This document shows, in pieces, positions 5,831-8,105 of a stretch of 8,105 nt of DNA. The translations under genes were made by a program, and so were the position numbers. The DNA is from CAVVYA01 sp964577835 (GTDB taxonomy: Bacteria > Pseudomonadota > Alphaproteobacteria > SMXQ01): the NCBI GenBank assembly GCA_964577835.1, contig CAZOBN010000135.1:1-8105 (forward strand), written 5' to 3'. How positions within the stretch are numbered: position 1 is the first letter of the stretch; the number at the start of each line of letters is the position of its first letter. A model generated the notes under the pieces. That model was not told the origin of the DNA and made no database searches. It saw only the letters and a program-made list of their open reading frames with translations.

Positions 5831-8105
5831 GCGACGCGATCGACCGCGCCGACGAGCAGCAGCGCCGCGACACCGCGATGCAGCCCGATACATCCGTGTG
5901 GGTGGCGGCCTCGGCGGGCGCCGGCAAGACCACGGTGCTGACCAACCGGGTGCTCAGCCTGCTGGTGCACGGCACGCCGCCGGCGCGCATTCTCTGCCTG
6001 ACCTTCACCAAGGCCGCCGCCGCCGAGATGGCGATCCGCATCAACGAGCGGCTCGGCGTCTGGGCCACCCTGGACGATCGCAAGCTCGGCGATGAACTGC
6101 GCGAGCTGATCGGTACGGAGCCCAGCGTCGTGCAGCGTCGCCGCGCGCGCGGGCTATTCGGCGCGGTGCTCGATGTGCCGGGCGGCATGAAGATCCAGAC
6201 CATCCATGCCTTCTGCCAATCGCTGTTGCGCCGCTTTCCGCTCGAAGCGGGGATTGCGCCCCATTTCGATGTCATGGACGAACGCCGCGCTAGCGAACTG
6301 ATGCTCGATGCGCGCGAGGATATCCTGCGCGCCGCGCGCCGCGCCGACGAAGCGGGCGAAGCGAACGATCCCGGCGGCGCACGGCTCGCGCGCGCGCTGG
6401 CGATCGTCACCGCGGCGATCCAGGAGGACGGCTTCGGCACCCTGATGACCGATCTCGCCTGCGAGCGGGCGCGGCTGCGCGCGCTGCTCGCGGCCCACGG
6501 CGGCCTCGACGGCGCCGCGGCCGCCGTCCGCGCACGCCTGGGCTTGGCATCCGACGAGGACGAAACCGCGCTGTGCCGCCAGGGGATGGCCAATGCCGCC
6601 ATGGATATCGCGGGTCTGCGTCGAGCTGTCGCCCAGCTTGCTGGCGGCAGTGACGCCGATCAGGCGCGCGCTTCGGCCCTGGAACATTTCCTCGACGACG
6701 CCGAGCGCCGGGTCGAGCAGTTCGCCACCTATTGCGATATCTTCCTCACCCAGAAGGGCGAGCCGCGCGCGAGGTTGATCACCCAGAAGGCGGCGAACGG
6801 CTCGAACAGCGCCGAGGTACTGGCCGCCGAAGCCGAGCGTTTGGTCAAGCTGTGTAAAAAGCTCAAGGCCGTGCGCGTCGCGGCGCTGAGCGTCGCCACG
6901 CTGATCATCGGCGACGCGCTGCTTGCCGCCTACGAGACCCACAAGTCGCGCCACGCGTCGCTCGATTACGACGATCTGATTCTCGGCGCGCGCGATCTGC
7001 TGCATGGATCGGGCGCGGCGGCCTGGGTGCTGTTCAAGCTCGACGGCGGGCTCGATCACATCCTGGTGGACGAGGCGCAGGACACCAGCCCGGAGCAGTG
7101 GCAGGTGATCGCCGCGCTGGCCGAGGAATTCTTCGCCGGCAGCGGCGCGCGCGAGCAGCCGCGCACCATCTTCGCGGTCGGCGACGTCAAGCAATCGATC
7201 TATAGCTTCCAGCGCGCCGATCCGGACGCCTTCCACCGCATGCGGGTGCATTTTCAGGCGCGTGTGTTCGCGGCGGACAGCAAGTGGTCCGGTCTGGAAC
7301 TGCTGCGCTCCTTCCGCTCGACCTCCGCCGTGCTGTCGGCGGTCGATGGGGTCTTCGCCCAGCCCATGGCTCTGGATGGCGTCAGCGAGGCGGGCCAGGC
7401 GATCCATCATATCGCCCAGCGTGTCGGCCAGGCCGGGCTGGTCGAGCTTTGGCCGCCGGTCGAGCCGCAGCCCGTCGATCCGCCGGCGGCCTGGGCGCCG
7501 CCTGTGGCGACCGTGCCGGGCGACTCGCCCGCGGCGCGTTTGGCCGCCGTCATCGCCGCGACGGTGCGCCAGTGGCTCGATGGCAAGGAGCGGCTGGAAA
7601 GCCGCGACCGGCCGATCCGGCCCGGCGATATCATGGTGCTGGTGCGCCGGCGCTCGGGCTTCGTCGACGAGCTGGTGCGCTGCCTCAAGGCGCGCAACGT
7701 CGCGGTCGCCGGTGTCGACCGCATGGTGCTGACCGAGCAGATCGCCGTCATGGACCTGATCGCCTTCGGCCAATTCCTCTTGCTGGCGGAAGACGATCTG
7801 ACGCTCGCCACCGTGCTCAAGAGCCCGCTGGTCGGGCTCGACGAGGAGACGCTGTTCACCGTGGCTCATGGCCGTGGCGACATAACCCTGTGGGAGTCGC
7901 TCAAGCGCGCCGCCGCCAAGGATGATGTACCCGCGCCCGTACGCGCCGCGCACGAACTGTTGGCGCGCTACCTGTCGCTCGCCGATTACCTCAGCCCCTA
8001 CGATCTGTTCAGCGAGATCCTGAGCCACGACGGCGGCCGGCAGCGCCTGCTGGCGCGTCTCGGCCTCGAAGCGGACGATCCGATCGGCGAATTCATGAGC
8101 TTGGC
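5827..8105 (+). CDS. addA: AddA, helicase-nuclease motor subunit (partial, C-terminus beyond window)
   Basis: AddA is the ATP-driven SF1A (UvrD-like) 3'-5' motor of AddAB and normally carries a second RecB-type nuclease at its C-terminus. The window holds 759 codons of an expected roughly 1,150-1,200. Visible motifs in order: a Q-motif glutamine (Q11/Q12), Walker A ASAGAGKT (28-35, K34), motif Ia CLTFTKAAAAEM (57-68), motif Ib IQTIHAFCQSLLRRFP (123-138), LDYDDLI (379-385), motif II ILVDEAQDTSPEQW (412-425, D415 and E416), motif III VGDVKQSIYSFQRADP (451-466), motif IV LLRSFRST (492-499), and DIMVLVRRR (601-609). A Pro-rich linker sits at 543-567. The catalytic set looks intact. The frame is open to the right edge; the nuclease domain is not seen. 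ATG 5827 overlaps the addB stop (ATGA), a typical coupled start. Confidence 0.97.
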   Translation, partial: MSDAIDRADEQQRRDTAMQPDTSVWVAASAGAGKTTVLTNRVLSLLVHGTPPARILCLTFTKAAAAEMAIRINERLGVWATLDDRKLGDELRELIGTEPSVVQRRRARGLFGAVLDVPGGMKIQTIHAFCQSLLRRFPLEAGIAPHFDVMDERRASELMLDAREDILRAARRADEAGEANDPGGARLARALAIVTAAIQEDGFGTLMTDLACERARLRALLAAHGGLDGAAAAVRARLGLASDEDETALCRQGMANAAMDIAGLRRAVAQLAGGSDADQARASALEHFLDDAERRVEQFATYCDIFLTQKGEPRARLITQKAANGSNSAEVLAAEAERLVKLCKKLKAVRVAALSVATLIIGDALLAAYETHKSRHASLDYDDLILGARDLLHGSGAAAWVLFKLDGGLDHILVDEAQDTSPEQWQVIAALAEEFFAGSGAREQPRTIFAVGDVKQSIYSFQRADPDAFHRMRVHFQARVFAADSKWSGLELLRSFRSTSAVLSAVDGVFAQPMALDGVSEAGQAIHHIAQRVGQAGLVELWPPVEPQPVDPPAAWAPPVATVPGDSPAARLAAVIAATVRQWLDGKERLESRDRPIRPGDIMVLVRRRSGFVDELVRCLKARNVAVAGVDRMVLTEQIAVMDLIAFGQFLLLAEDDLTLATVLKSPLVGLDEETLFTVAHGRGDITLWESLKRAAAKDDVPAPVRAAHELLARYLSLADYLSPYDLFSEILSHDGGRQRLLARLGLEADDPIGEFMSL

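Noticed and set aside
6154..8028. Long minus-strand open frame (624 codons) opposite addA.
   Set aside because: It mirrors the codon bias of a GC-rich gene. The plus strand carries the complete ordered AddA helicase motifs, and the antisense translation is His/Arg/Gln-rich with no domain.

Overview
The window is GC-rich and reads as chromosomal DNA from an alphaproteobacterium. The evidence is the gene order tsaE, amgK, murU, addB, addA, the alphaproteobacterial form of AddB, and tight head-to-tail packing on the plus strand. A Rhodospirillales-like host is plausible, but the sequence alone cannot settle the genus.

Positions 1-533 contain no supportable gene. They hold a cluster of five short repeats (R1-R5) of one REP-like palindromic family, in strictly alternating orientation (+ - + - +). 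R3 and R4 are complete hairpins. R1, R2 and R5 have lost the left arm of the stem and carry a shared CGGACAG-type leader. R5 looks like a mosaic of the two forms. The stretch is visibly less GC-rich than the genes.

Positions 534-8105 form one compact operon. tsaE (t6A tRNA modification ATPase) is followed by amgK and murU, the kinase and uridylyltransferase of the anhydromuropeptide-recycling shortcut to UDP-MurNAc. Then come addB and addA, the two subunits of the AddAB helicase-nuclease that processes double-strand breaks for recombination. The amgK-murU and addB-addA junctions are 4-nt start/stop overlaps and murU-addB is a 2-nt gap, so translational coupling is likely. addA runs off the right edge after 759 codons.

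The least ordinary coding-region detail is the tsaE-amgK junction. A near-tandem 15-bp duplication of a start-codon segment creates a 15-codon mini-ORF linked to both neighbours by ATGA overlaps. It looks like an in-frame AmgK N-terminus displaced by a 1-nt loss. I see no wholly new system here. The items most worth follow-up are the REP-like mosaic upstream and this junction.
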